From NCBI GenBank assembly GCA_041060555.1, contig JBEUDS010000003.1: 64,000 bases of DNA; one strand, written 5' to 3'. This document shows positions 20,918 to 30,370 of the stretch, piece after piece (positions within the stretch are counted from its first letter, which is position 1; each line of letters starts with the position of its first letter). The translations under genes and the position numbers were made by a program. The DNA is from CAUJIW01 sp963205175 (lineage in GTDB: Bacteria > Pseudomonadota > Alphaproteobacteria > Sphingomonadales > Sphingomonadaceae). The notes under the pieces are model-generated. The model searched no databases, had not been told where the DNA came from, and saw only the letters and a program-made list of their open reading frames with translations.

Positions 20918-22969
20918 ATGTATCAGGCGCTTGTATTCCTGCCGCTGCTGGCCTCGATCATCGCGGGCCTGGGCGGGCGCGTCATCGGTCTGCGACCCTC
21001 GCAGATCGTCACCACCGGCGCGGTGTTCATCTCCTGCGCGCTGTCATGGCTGGCCTTCGTCGACGTCGCCCTGGGTGACGGGGCGACCACTGTCACCGTG
21101 CTGCACTGGATCAGCTCGGGCGACCTGACGCTGGACTGGTCGCTGCGTATCGACACGCTGACCGCCGTCATGCTGGTGGTGGTGACGTCGGTTTCCGCGC
21201 TGGTGCACCTCTATTCCTGGGGCTACATGAGCGAGGATCCGCACCAGCCGCGCTTCTTCGCCTATCTGTCTCTGTTCACCTTCGCCATGCTGATGCTGGT
21301 GACCGCCGACAACCTGGTGCAGATGTTCTTCGGCTGGGAGGGCGTCGGTCTGGCGTCCTATCTGCTGATCGGCTTCTGGTACCAGAAGCCGTCGGCCAAC
21401 GCCGCCGCCATGAAGGCGTTCGTCGTCAACCGGGTCGGCGACTTCGGATTCAGCCTCGGCATCTTCGCCTGCTTCCTGGTGTTCAACTCGGTGGGCTTCA
21501 ACGAGATTTTCGCCGCCGCACCCGATGCCGCCGGCAAGACCTTCGAGTTTCTGGGCTATCAGGTCGACATCATGACCACGATCTGCCTGCTGCTGTTCAT
21601 CGGCGCGATGGGCAAGTCAGCCCAGCTCGGCCTGCACACCTGGCTGCCGGACGCGATGGAGGGCCCGACACCGGTCTCGGCGCTGATCCACGCCGCCACC
21701 ATGGTGACCGCCGGCGTGTTCATGGTCGCCCGGCTGTCGCCGCTGTTCGAGCTGGCGCCGTTCGCCCTGCACGTCGTCACCGTCGTCGGTGCGCTGACCG
21801 CTTTCTTCGCGGCGACGGTGGGCACCACCCAGAACGACATCAAGCGGGTGATCGCCTACTCGACATGCTCGCAGCTGGGCTTCATGTTCTTCGCGCTGGG
21901 CGTCGGCGCCTATGGCGCGGCGATGTTCCACCTGTTCACGCACGCCTTCTTCAAGGCGCTGCTGTTCCTGGGTGCCGGCTCGGTGATCCACGCCATGCAC
22001 CACGAGCAGGACATGCGCTACTACGGCAACCTGCGCAAGGCGATCCCCTTCACCTGGGCGATGATGCTGATCGGCACCCTGGCGCTGACCGGCTTCCCCT
22101 ACACCGCGGGCTACTTCTCCAAGGATACCATCCTGGAGGCGGCCTACGGCGCGGGCGGTCAGACCGGCATGTTCGCCTTCTGGATGGGCATTGTCGCCGC
22201 CACCATGACCAGTTTCTATTCCTGGCGACTGGCCTTCCTCACCTTCGAGGGCAAGCCGCGCTGGTCGGGCTCGGAGCACATCCAGCACGCGGCGCATGGC
22301 CACGGTCACGGCGACCACGGGACGGCCGCGCACGGTCATGACGACCATCACGCCCACGGCCATGGCAGCCACGACGACGGCACGGCGGGCTATCACCCGC
22401 ACGAAAGCCCGATCGTGATGCTGATCCCGCTTGCCGTGCTGGCGGTGGGCGCGCTGGCGGCGGGCTTCGCGTTCAAGGAATATTTCGTCGGCCACCACTA
22501 CGAGGAGTTCTGGAAGGGCGCGCTCAGCGTCTCGGGCGAGAACATCCTGCACAAGATTCACGAGCCGGGCGTGCTGCCAGCCTGGGTGCCGTGGGCGCCG
22601 ACCGTGGCGATGGTGATCGGCTTCCTGCTGGCGGTGAACAGCTATCTCGTCAACACCCAGGTGCCGGCGATGTTCACCCGTACGTTCAAGGGGCTGTACC
22701 AGTTCCTGTACAACAAGTGGTACTTCGACGAGCTGTATGACCTGCTGTTCGTCAAGCCGTCGATGTGGCTTGGCCGCCTGCTCTGGAAAGGCGGGGACGG
22801 GCGGATCATCGACGGGTTTGGTCCCGATGGCGTGTCAGCGGCGGTGGGCGCGGTTGCCCGTCAGTCCCGCCGGCTGCAGACCGGGTACCTCTATACCTAT
22901 GCCTTTGCCATGCTGATCGGCGTCGCGGCGGCGGTCTCCTGGTTCCTGCCCAAGCTGTTCGCGGAGTAA
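20918..22969 (+). CDS. nuoL: NADH-quinone oxidoreductase subunit L, with histidine-rich loop
   Basis: A 683-residue antiporter-like subunit, the far end of the proton-pumping arm. The membrane signatures are FGWEGVGLASYLLIGFWY, LHTWLPDAMEGPTPVSALIHAATMV and the C-terminal region of the lateral helix and final helices. Between two membrane segments, residues 454-495 hold 15 histidines among Gly, Asp and Ala (HGHGHGDHG and similar). I would not expect this in a standard NuoL loop. The rest is normal in length and order. Confidence 0.97.
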   Translation: MYQALVFLPLLASIIAGLGGRVIGLRPSQIVTTGAVFISCALSWLAFVDVALGDGATTVTVLHWISSGDLTLDWSLRIDTLTAVMLVVVTSVSALVHLYSWGYMSEDPHQPRFFAYLSLFTFAMLMLVTADNLVQMFFGWEGVGLASYLLIGFWYQKPSANAAAMKAFVVNRVGDFGFSLGIFACFLVFNSVGFNEIFAAAPDAAGKTFEFLGYQVDIMTTICLLLFIGAMGKSAQLGLHTWLPDAMEGPTPVSALIHAATMVTAGVFMVARLSPLFELAPFALHVVTVVGALTAFFAATVGTTQNDIKRVIAYSTCSQLGFMFFALGVGAYGAAMFHLFTHAFFKALLFLGAGSVIHAMHHEQDMRYYGNLRKAIPFTWAMMLIGTLALTGFPYTAGYFSKDTILEAAYGAGGQTGMFAFWMGIVAATMTSFYSWRLAFLTFEGKPRWSGSEHIQHAAHGHGHGDHGTAAHGHDDHHAHGHGSHDDGTAGYHPHESPIVMLIPLAVLAVGALAAGFAFKEYFVGHHYEEFWKGALSVSGENILHKIHEPGVLPAWVPWAPTVAMVIGFLLAVNSYLVNTQVPAMFTRTFKGLYQFLYNKWYFDELYDLLFVKPSMWLGRLLWKGGDGRIIDGFGPDGVSAAVGAVARQSRRLQTGYLYTYAFAMLIGVAAAVSWFLPKLFAE

Positions 22970-22975
22970 GCGCTC

Positions 22976-24604
22976 GTGTCGGCCGGATTTCCCATTCTGA
23001 CTACCATGATGCTGCTGCCGCTGCTTGGCGCGGCGTGGATCCTGCTCGCACCTGGCGGCGATGCCGCCGCCCGGGCGCGCAATGCCCGCATGACGGCGCT
23101 GATCGCCACCGTGCTGGTATTCGCGCTGTCGGTGCAGCTGTGGCTGGGCTTCGACACCTCGACGGCGGACTTCCAGTTCGTCGAGAAGGTCAACCTGTTC
23201 GGACCCTACTTCACCTATCATCTGGGCATCGACGGCATTTCGCTGCTGCTGGTGGTGCTGTCGGCGTTCCTGATGCCGATCTGCATTCTCGCCAGCTGGG
23301 AGGCGATCGAGAAGCGGGTGACCGAATACATGGTTGCCTTCCTGCTGATGGAAACGCTGATGATCGGCGTGTTCACCAGCCTCGACCTGTTCCTGTTCTA
23401 CATCTTCTTCGAAGGCGGCCTCATTCCGATGTATCTGATCATCGGTGTGTGGGGCGGCAAGCGGCGCATCTACGCCAGCTTCAAGTTCTTCCTCTACACC
23501 CTGCTGGGCTCGGTGCTGATGCTGCTGGCCATGCTCTACATGGTGGCGCAAGCTGGTACGACCGAGATTCCGGCGCTGATGGAAGCGGGCTTCGATCCGG
23601 CGATCCAGACCTGGCTGTGGCTGGCCTTCTTCGCCTCGTTCGCGGTCAAGATGCCGATGTGGCCAGTGCACACCTGGCTGCCGGACGCGCACGTCGAGGC
23701 GCCGACGGCCGGTTCGGTCATCCTGGCCGGCGTGATGCTGAAGATGGGCGGCTACGGCTTTCTGCGCTTCTCGCTGCCGATGTTCCCGGAAGCCAGTCAT
23801 GAGCTGGTCTGGATCATGTACGGCCTGTCCATGGTGGCGGTGGTCTACACCTCGCTGGTCGCCCTGGTGCAGGAGGACATGAAGAAGCTGATCGCTTATT
23901 CGTCCGTCGCGCACATGGCGTTCGTCACCATCGGCCTGTTCACGTTCAATACCCAGGGTGTCGAGGGCGCGATCTTCCAGATGCTCTCGCACGGCGTGGT
24001 CTCGGGCGCGCTGTTCCTGTGCGTTGGCGTGATCTACGATCGCGAACACACCCGCGATATCGCGGCTTACGGGGGTCTGGTCGAGCGGATGCCGAAGTAC
24101 GCGCTGGTGTTCATGATCTTCACCATGGCCTCGGTCGGCCTGCCGGGCACTGCCGGCTTCGTCGGCGAGTTCCTGGTGCTGGTGGGCGCCTACAAGGCCA
24201 ATAGCTGGGTGGCTCTGGTAGCCGCCACCGGCGTTATCCTCGGCGCGGCCTACATGCTCTACCTGTATCGCCGGGTGGTGTTCGGCGCGCTGACCAAGGA
24301 GAACCTCAAGGGCATCCTCGATCTCAGCCCGCGCGAGGTCGCCATCTTCGCGCCGCTGGTGGCGGTGGTGTTCTGGATGGGCGTCTACCCGGCGTCTTTC
24401 CTCGAACCGTTGCATGCGCCGGTGGAGAAGCTGCTGGTCCAGACGGCCGTCAACACGTCGCCCGCCGCCGTGGCGACGCCAACGGCTACTGCGGCTCCCG
24501 AGCCTGTGACCGCTGCTGAACCCGCGCCTGCCGAGGCCGCCACCACCGCGCCGGCATCTGCCGAGACTGTACCGGCCGCCGTTCCGGCCGCGCCGACGGA
24601 GTAA
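22976..24604 (+). CDS. nuoM: NADH-quinone oxidoreductase subunit M, with Ala/Pro-rich tail
   Basis: A 542-residue antiporter-like subunit. VHTWLPDAHVEAPTAGSVILAG and the KKLIAYSSVAHMAF segment carry the conserved lysines and histidines of the channel. After the last helix, residues from about 494 to 542 form a low-complexity tail of Ala, Pro, Thr and Glu that family members usually lack. It starts with GTG at 22976, 4 bp after the nuoL stop. Confidence 0.96.
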   Translation: MSAGFPILTTMMLLPLLGAAWILLAPGGDAAARARNARMTALIATVLVFALSVQLWLGFDTSTADFQFVEKVNLFGPYFTYHLGIDGISLLLVVLSAFLMPICILASWEAIEKRVTEYMVAFLLMETLMIGVFTSLDLFLFYIFFEGGLIPMYLIIGVWGGKRRIYASFKFFLYTLLGSVLMLLAMLYMVAQAGTTEIPALMEAGFDPAIQTWLWLAFFASFAVKMPMWPVHTWLPDAHVEAPTAGSVILAGVMLKMGGYGFLRFSLPMFPEASHELVWIMYGLSMVAVVYTSLVALVQEDMKKLIAYSSVAHMAFVTIGLFTFNTQGVEGAIFQMLSHGVVSGALFLCVGVIYDREHTRDIAAYGGLVERMPKYALVFMIFTMASVGLPGTAGFVGEFLVLVGAYKANSWVALVAATGVILGAAYMLYLYRRVVFGALTKENLKGILDLSPREVAIFAPLVAVVFWMGVYPASFLEPLHAPVEKLLVQTAVNTSPAAVATPTATAAPEPVTAAEPAPAEAATTAPASAETVPAAVPAAPTE

Positions 24605-24609
24605 CCCGC

Positions 24610-26061
24610 ATGAACCTCGCCGCCAGTCTTTCTATCGCAGCGCCGGAACTGCTGCTTGCCATCGGCGCACTCGCCCTGCTGATGCTGGGCGTGTTCAACG
24701 GCGACAAGGCGTTGAAGCCGCTGACCTGGGCCAGCGTCGCCCTGTTCGCCGCTGCCATCGTCATGGTGCTCGGTGGTGGTGCCGAGCGGGTGACCGCGTT
24801 CAATGGCCTGTTCGTGGTGGACAGCTTTGCGGTCTTCCTCAAGGTGGTGGTGCTGGTGGGCGCCGCGACAGCGGCCGTCGTTGCCGTGCCCTATCTCGAA
24901 GCCGCCGGCATCGGCCGCTTCGAGTACCCCATTCTGCTGCTGCTGGCGACGCTCGGCATGCTGATGATGCTGTCGGCCAACGACCTGCTGTCGCTTTATC
25001 TCGGCCTCGAACTGCAGTCGCTGGCGCTGTATGTGCTGGCGGCCTACCAGCGGGATTCCCAGCGGTCGACCGAGGCCGGCCTGAAGTATTTCGTGCTCGG
25101 CGCCCTGTCGTCGGGCCTGCTGCTCTATGGTGTGTCGCTGGTCTACGGCTTCACCGGCACCACCAATTTCGAAGGCCTGTCGCAGGTGCTGACAGCGGCC
25201 GCCGGCGAGGGTCTGTCGGTCGGGCCGCTGTTCGGCCTGGTGTTCATTCTCGCCGGTCTCGCCTTCAAGGTGTCGGCGGTGCCGTTCCACATGTGGACGC
25301 CGGACGTTTACGAAGGCTCGCCGACTCCGGTGACCGCCTTCTTCGCCACCGCGCCCAAGGTCGCGGCGATGGGCCTGTTCCTGCGGGTCATGCTGGAGGC
25401 CTTTCCGGCCGCCATCGACCAGTGGCGCCAGGTCATTATCTTCATCGCCATTCTGTCGATGGCGCTGGGTGCGGTCGCCGCCATCGTGCAGACCAACATC
25501 AAGCGCCTGCTGGCCTATTCGTCGATCGGCCATGTCGGCTATGCGCTGGTCGGTCTCGCCGCCGGCTCGGAAGCCGGCGTGCGCGGCGTGCTGGTCTACA
25601 TGGCGATCTATGTCGCCATGACCATCGGTTCCTTCCTGTGCGTGCTGGCGATGCGCCGCGATGGTCAGCAGGTGGAGTCGATCGACGAGCTGGCCGGTCT
25701 GGCGCAGACCCAGCCGAAGCTGGCGCTGTGCTTCGCCACGTTGATGTTCAGCCTGGCCGGCATCCCGATGCTGGCCGGCTTCTTCGGCAAGCTCTACATC
25801 TTCATGGCGGCCATCGAGGCGCAGCTTTACGCGCTGTCGATCATCGGCGTGCTGGCGAGCGTGGTGTCGGCGTACTATTACCTGCGGGTGGTCAAGATCA
25901 TGTATTTCGATGAGCCCAAGGGCGCGTTCGAGCCGTATGGCAACGTCACCACCAACGCCGTGCTGGGCGCTTCCGCCATTCTCTGCTCGCCGGTGAGTTT
26001 TGCCTACATCGCGCCGTTGCTGGCGGCGGCCGGTGTCGCGGCGAAGGCCCTGATCGGCTGA
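24610..26061 (+). CDS. nuoN: NADH-quinone oxidoreductase subunit N
   Basis: A 483-residue antiporter-like subunit and the last gene of the operon. Key segments are SLYLGLELQSLALYVLAAYQR (conserved glutamate) and FKVSAVPFHMWTPDVYEGSPTPVTAF, with IKRLLAYSSIGHVGYAL after them. It has about 14 predicted helices and no unusual extension. It starts 5 bp after nuoM. No clear terminator separates it from birA 82 bp downstream, so read-through is likely. Confidence 0.97.
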   Translation: MNLAASLSIAAPELLLAIGALALLMLGVFNGDKALKPLTWASVALFAAAIVMVLGGGAERVTAFNGLFVVDSFAVFLKVVVLVGAATAAVVAVPYLEAAGIGRFEYPILLLLATLGMLMMLSANDLLSLYLGLELQSLALYVLAAYQRDSQRSTEAGLKYFVLGALSSGLLLYGVSLVYGFTGTTNFEGLSQVLTAAAGEGLSVGPLFGLVFILAGLAFKVSAVPFHMWTPDVYEGSPTPVTAFFATAPKVAAMGLFLRVMLEAFPAAIDQWRQVIIFIAILSMALGAVAAIVQTNIKRLLAYSSIGHVGYALVGLAAGSEAGVRGVLVYMAIYVAMTIGSFLCVLAMRRDGQQVESIDELAGLAQTQPKLALCFATLMFSLAGIPMLAGFFGKLYIFMAAIEAQLYALSIIGVLASVVSAYYYLRVVKIMYFDEPKGAFEPYGNVTTNAVLGASAILCSPVSFAYIAPLLAAAGVAAKALIG

Positions 26062-26143
26062 AGATCGTCGGTTCCTCTTCATCCCGACCCCTGACAAGGG
26101 ACGCGTGGGGCGGGGGCGCCGCCGCCCCGTCACGGGAGGCTGC

Positions 26144-26872
26144 GTGAGCGCGACCATTCACCATTACGACGAGCTGGGCTCGACCAATGACGAGGCCATG
26201 CGGCTGGCCCGCGAGGGCGCGGCCGACGGCACCTGGGTGCTGGCAGATCGCCAGACCGCCGGGCGCGGCCGGCGCGGCCGGGCGTGGGAGAGCAAGGGCG
26301 GCAACCTGTTCACCACTGCTATCGTCCGCCCGTGGCCGGGCGAGGGCGCCTTGTCCCAATTGTCCTTCCTGGTGGCGCTGGCCCTGCATGAGGCGACCAC
26401 ACACTGGGTGGCGCGCGACCGGCTGGCGCTGAAATGGCCCAATGACGTGCTGCTGGATGGCGCCAAGCTGTCGGGCGTGCTGCTGGAGTCCGCCAGCCAT
26501 GGCAACGGTGGCGATCGCTGGCTGGTGGTCGGCATCGGCGTCAACCTCGCTGATCATCCCGAGGGTCTGGAGCGCCCGGCGATGTCGCTGGCGGGCGCAG
26601 GGGTGACGCCGCCGACGCCCCGTGATTTCCTGGAAAAGCTGATCGAGGCCTTCGGTGTCTGGCGGGAACGCTGGCGGCTGGGCGGCTTCGCGCCGATCCG
26701 TACCGCCTGGCTGGCGCGCGCGGCGGGGCTTGGACAGCGCATCGCCGTGCGGTTGCCGGACAGCACGCTGGAGGGCCAGTTTCTCGATGTCGCGGAGGAT
26801 GGCGCCCTGCTGCTCAGGCTTGACTCGGGCGCGATTGAGCCCATTCATGCCGGCGACATTTTCGGGATCTGA
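26144..26872 (+). CDS. birA: Biotin--[acetyl-CoA-carboxylase] ligase
   Basis: A 242-residue enzyme that activates biotin with ATP and attaches it to the biotin carboxyl carrier protein. The biotinyl-AMP loop is GRGRRGRAW, after STNDEAM. KWPNDVLLDGAKLSGVLLE is the second conserved block. It lacks the N-terminal helix-turn-helix of the E. coli repressor, so it is a ligase only. The start is GTG at 26144, with GGGAGG just upstream; an ATG at 26105 lacks this. The nuo-birA-coaX-rnj order is typical of alphaproteobacteria. Confidence 0.93.
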   Translation: MSATIHHYDELGSTNDEAMRLAREGAADGTWVLADRQTAGRGRRGRAWESKGGNLFTTAIVRPWPGEGALSQLSFLVALALHEATTHWVARDRLALKWPNDVLLDGAKLSGVLLESASHGNGGDRWLVVGIGVNLADHPEGLERPAMSLAGAGVTPPTPRDFLEKLIEAFGVWRERWRLGGFAPIRTAWLARAAGLGQRIAVRLPDSTLEGQFLDVAEDGALLLRLDSGAIEPIHAGDIFGI

Positions 26873-26877
26873 GCCTC

Positions 26878-27660
26878 ATGCTGCTGGCCATTGACGTTGG
26901 AAACACCAACACCGTGTTCGCCGTGATCGAGGGGAACGCGATTCTCCATCGCTGGCGCATCTCGACCCAGAGCCATCGCACCGCCGATGAATACATGGTG
27001 TGGCTGAACCAGCTGATGGCGATCGATGGCTATGACCGTAACGCCATCAAGGGCGCGATCATCGCCACCGTGGTGCCGCCGACGCTGTTCAACCTGCGCC
27101 TGCTGTGCCGCCGCTATTTCGATCTGGAGGCGGTTGTCGTCACCAAGGATCTCGATCTGGGCATCGGCATCGACCTGCCCAACCCGCAGGAAGTGGGTGC
27201 CGATCGTCTGGTCAACGCCGTCGCGGCGCACGCTGAATATTCCGGTGACCTGATCATCATCGATTTCGGCACCGCCACCACTTTCGATGTGGTGTCCGGT
27301 GACGGCGTCTATCGTGGCGGCGTCATCGCGCCCGGCATCAACCTGTCGGTGGACGCGCTGGTGATGGCCTCGGCCAAGCTGCCCAAGATCGCCGTCGAGC
27401 CACCGCCGACAGGCCGTGCCGTCGGACGTTCGACCGTCGAGGCGATGCAGTCCGGCGTGTTCTGGGGCTATGTCGGCCTGATCGAGGGCCTGGTCTCCCG
27501 CATCCGTGCCGAACGCGGTACGCCGATGCGGGTGATCGCGACGGGCGGCCTTGGCGTGCTGTTCGAGCGCCATACCCGGGCCATCGAGATCGTCGACGTC
27601 GACCTGACCGTGAAGGGCCTGGCCCTGATTTTTGAGCGCAATCGCAAGGAAGCAGCGTGA
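26878..27660 (+). CDS. coaX: Type III pantothenate kinase
   Basis: A 260-residue CoaX enzyme that phosphorylates pantothenate, the first step to coenzyme A. It belongs to the ASKHA fold: DVGNTNTVFAV is the phosphate-1 motif near the start, EVGADRLVNAVAA follows, and IIDFGTATTFDVV is the phosphate-2 motif. The PGINLSVDAL segment is also conserved. It lies 5 bp after birA and its stop overlaps the GTG start of rnj. Confidence 0.95.
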   Translation: MLLAIDVGNTNTVFAVIEGNAILHRWRISTQSHRTADEYMVWLNQLMAIDGYDRNAIKGAIIATVVPPTLFNLRLLCRRYFDLEAVVVTKDLDLGIGIDLPNPQEVGADRLVNAVAAHAEYSGDLIIIDFGTATTFDVVSGDGVYRGGVIAPGINLSVDALVMASAKLPKIAVEPPPTGRAVGRSTVEAMQSGVFWGYVGLIEGLVSRIRAERGTPMRVIATGGLGVLFERHTRAIEIVDVDLTVKGLALIFERNRKEAA

Positions 27661-29300
27661 CCCCAGCCGATGAACTGATTTTCCTGGCCCTTGGCGGGTC
27701 GGGCGAGATTGGCATGAACGTCAATCTCTATGGCTGCCAGGGCAAATGGGTGATGGTCGATCTCGGCATGACCTTCGCGGACCCCGGTACGCCCGGCGTC
27801 GAGCTGGTGCTGCCGGACCTCGATTTCATCGAAAAACGCGCGAAAAACCTGCTTGGCATCGTGCTGACTCACGGGCACGAGGACCATATCGGCGCCATTC
27901 CCTATCTGGCGGCCGAACTCAAGGTGCCGCTCTACGCGACGCCGTTCACCGCCGGCCTGATCCGTCACAAGCTGATCGAGGAAGGGCTGGAGAAGGAGGT
28001 CAAGCTCAAGGTCATCCCCATGGGTGGCACGTTCCAGCTTGGCCCGTTCGGCTTCACCTATGTGGCGCTGGCGCACTCGATCCCCGAGGGCAACGCGGTG
28101 GTGATCGACACCCCGTATGGCCGGATTTTCCACACCGGCGACTGGAAGCTGGACGACGAGCCGATTCTCGGCCGGCCGTCCACCGCCGAGGAACTGACCA
28201 AGTTCGGTGACGACGGCATCCTGGCGCTGGTGGGTGATTCCACCAATGTCTTCAACAGGCGGGAATCCGGTTCCGAGGGCGGGGTGCGGGATTCACTGCT
28301 GAAACTCGCGCAGGGTCGCAAGGGGCGGATTCTCGTTTCCACCTTCGCCTCCAACGCCGCCCGGCTGGATACGCTGGGCAAGGTCGCGGTGGCAACGGGG
28401 CGCCACCTGTGCATTGCCGGCCGGTCGCTGGAGCGGATCGTGCGGGTGGCCAAGGAGACCGGATACCTCAAGGACTTCCCGCCGCTGGTCGACCTGGAGG
28501 ACGCCGAGCGCCTGCCGCCGCAGAGTGTGCTGATCGTGGCCACGGGCTGCCAGGGCGAGCCGCAGGCGGCGCTCTCGCGCATCGCCCGTGGCGAGCACAG
28601 CCATATCAGGCTGGGGCGCGGCGACCTCGCCATCCTGTCGTCAAAGAACATTCCCGGCAACGAACTGGGGATCGGTCAGGTCATCAACCAGCTCACCGCC
28701 CGCGAGGTGACGGTGATCACCGAGAAGGACGCCCACGTCCATGTCTCGGGACACCCCGGCCAGCCGGAGCTCAAGGCGATGTACGGCTGGATTCGCCCGA
28801 AATACGCGGTGCCGGTGCATGGCGAGCTGCGCCACATGGCGGCGCACGCGGCGTTCGCCCGGCGCTGTGGCGTGGAGAAGGCGATCGTCCAGACCAATGG
28901 CGACGTGGTGCGGCTGGCGCCCGGTGAGCCGGCGATCATCGGCAAGGAGACGGTCGGCCGCCAGGTGCTGGATGGCGACGTGATCGTGCCCGCCGATGGC
29001 ACCACGGTGGTGCAGCGTCGCCGGCTGGCCCACAACGGCTATCTGTCGGCCACCCTGGTACTTGGCAGGGGTGGAAAACTGATGCACGAACCCCACATTG
29101 TCGTTCATGGCGTGCCGGTCGAGAACGAGCTGGACAAATTCAGGCGGGATTGCGCCAGGGTTGTCCATCAGACGCTCGACAAGGTGGGTGTGAAGGACCA
29201 GGAGCGGCTGGCGGAACAGATCCGCATTGCCATCCGCCGCCTGGCCCGCGACTACACGGCCAAGCGTCCTGTTGCTGAAGTTCATATTCTGTCGGTCTGA
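27657..29300 (+). CDS. rnj: Ribonuclease J
   Basis: A 547-residue metallo-beta-lactamase/beta-CASP nuclease that acts in mRNA decay and rRNA maturation (endonuclease and 5'-3' exonuclease in known relatives). The metal motif is LTHGHEDHIGAIPY, with further ligands in the ALAHSIPEG and HTGDWKLD segments. The beta-CASP region includes GDSTNVF and the C-terminal VHVSGHPGQPELK. It starts with GTG at 27657, overlapping the coaX stop. The product is a single RNase J of usual length. Confidence 0.93.
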   Translation: MTPADELIFLALGGSGEIGMNVNLYGCQGKWVMVDLGMTFADPGTPGVELVLPDLDFIEKRAKNLLGIVLTHGHEDHIGAIPYLAAELKVPLYATPFTAGLIRHKLIEEGLEKEVKLKVIPMGGTFQLGPFGFTYVALAHSIPEGNAVVIDTPYGRIFHTGDWKLDDEPILGRPSTAEELTKFGDDGILALVGDSTNVFNRRESGSEGGVRDSLLKLAQGRKGRILVSTFASNAARLDTLGKVAVATGRHLCIAGRSLERIVRVAKETGYLKDFPPLVDLEDAERLPPQSVLIVATGCQGEPQAALSRIARGEHSHIRLGRGDLAILSSKNIPGNELGIGQVINQLTAREVTVITEKDAHVHVSGHPGQPELKAMYGWIRPKYAVPVHGELRHMAAHAAFARRCGVEKAIVQTNGDVVRLAPGEPAIIGKETVGRQVLDGDVIVPADGTTVVQRRRLAHNGYLSATLVLGRGGKLMHEPHIVVHGVPVENELDKFRRDCARVVHQTLDKVGVKDQERLAEQIRIAIRRLARDYTAKRPVAEVHILSV

Positions 29301-29316
29301 TTTTAGGGTGATGACA

Positions 29317-29721
<405 letters not shown>

Positions 29722-29724
29722 GCC

Positions 29725-30006
29725 ATGTCCGTCGCCATGGGCATCGCCATCTATTTCATCATCTGGTTCGTGGTGCTGTTCGCCGTTCTGCCCTGGGGCG
29801 TGCAGACCGCCGCCGAGGCGGGTGAGGATGCGGTGGATGGCCAGGCGACCAGTGCCCCGGTGCGGCCTCTGCTGCTGAGGAAGGCACTGTGGACGACGAT
29901 GATCGCCACCGTGTTCTTTTTGCTGTTTCTCGCCAATCATCACTATCAGTGGATTGGCCTTTACGATGTCGCCGGCCCGTTTCGCGAGTTGAAACCGGCC
30001 GACTGA
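29725..30006 (+). CDS. DUF1467 family small membrane protein
   Basis: A 93-residue protein with two predicted helices (about residues 4-24 and 57-76), joined by a short acidic loop. It matches the pattern of DUF1467 proteins that follow mce in alphaproteobacteria. Its function is unknown. It begins 4 bp after mce, so it is in the same transcript. Confidence 0.85.
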   Translation: MSVAMGIAIYFIIWFVVLFAVLPWGVQTAAEAGEDAVDGQATSAPVRPLLLRKALWTTMIATVFFLLFLANHHYQWIGLYDVAGPFRELKPAD

Positions 30007-30370
30007 CGCCGCCGTCGTTACTCGCCGCGCTTCCGGTTCCGCGCCCGGTACTTTCGCGCCCCGGGCCGGTGGCCGGTGCCGGTTGAGTCTGAACGTTCAG
30101 TATCGGTTCAGGTCGGCCATGCTTCAGTAAAGTGCATTTGCTTCGGCGGTGCCGCTGTGGCCGGCGCTGAAAGCATGAAGGGGCCCGAACAATGTTCGAA
30201 CCCCTTCATGTCGTGACGAGTCTTGAATAGCGTGCCGATTTTTCGGCTTGTTCCCTGAACCTTGGCCACCTGTCGTGTCCCAAGCAGGAGTGACGCTACT
30301 CAACGCTCCGTTCATTGTCATCGGTCTAGCATGGCTGCCATGCACTGACTCGATACGAAAGTCCCCGGCT
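30007..30370. other. Intergenic interval with strong hairpins
   Basis: This 364-bp stretch has no convincing gene. It holds the palindrome at 30089 and a long stem CATGAAGGGG/CCCCTTCATG (30174-30183, 30201-30210), which has an inner CGAAC/GTTCG pair and an AAT triloop. A small GCCGA/TCGGC hairpin lies at 30234-30247. The long stem could be a terminator for the rnj-mce-DUF1467 transcript or part of a small RNA. The first stem is not followed by a T run. Confidence 0.45.
30089..30100. promoter_or_regulatory. Perfect 12-bp palindrome, TetR-type operator pattern
   Basis: CTGAACGTTCAG is a perfect palindrome, and a further half site GGTTCAG follows about 5 bases later. TGAACGTTCA-type palindromes are known operators for several TetR-family repressors. 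It lies downstream of the DUF1467 gene. No TetR gene is present in the window. Confidence 0.35.

Noticed and set aside
28741..28760. A TCTCGGGACA stretch inside rnj resembling the REP core
   Set aside because: It lies in coding sequence and lacks the inverted arms.
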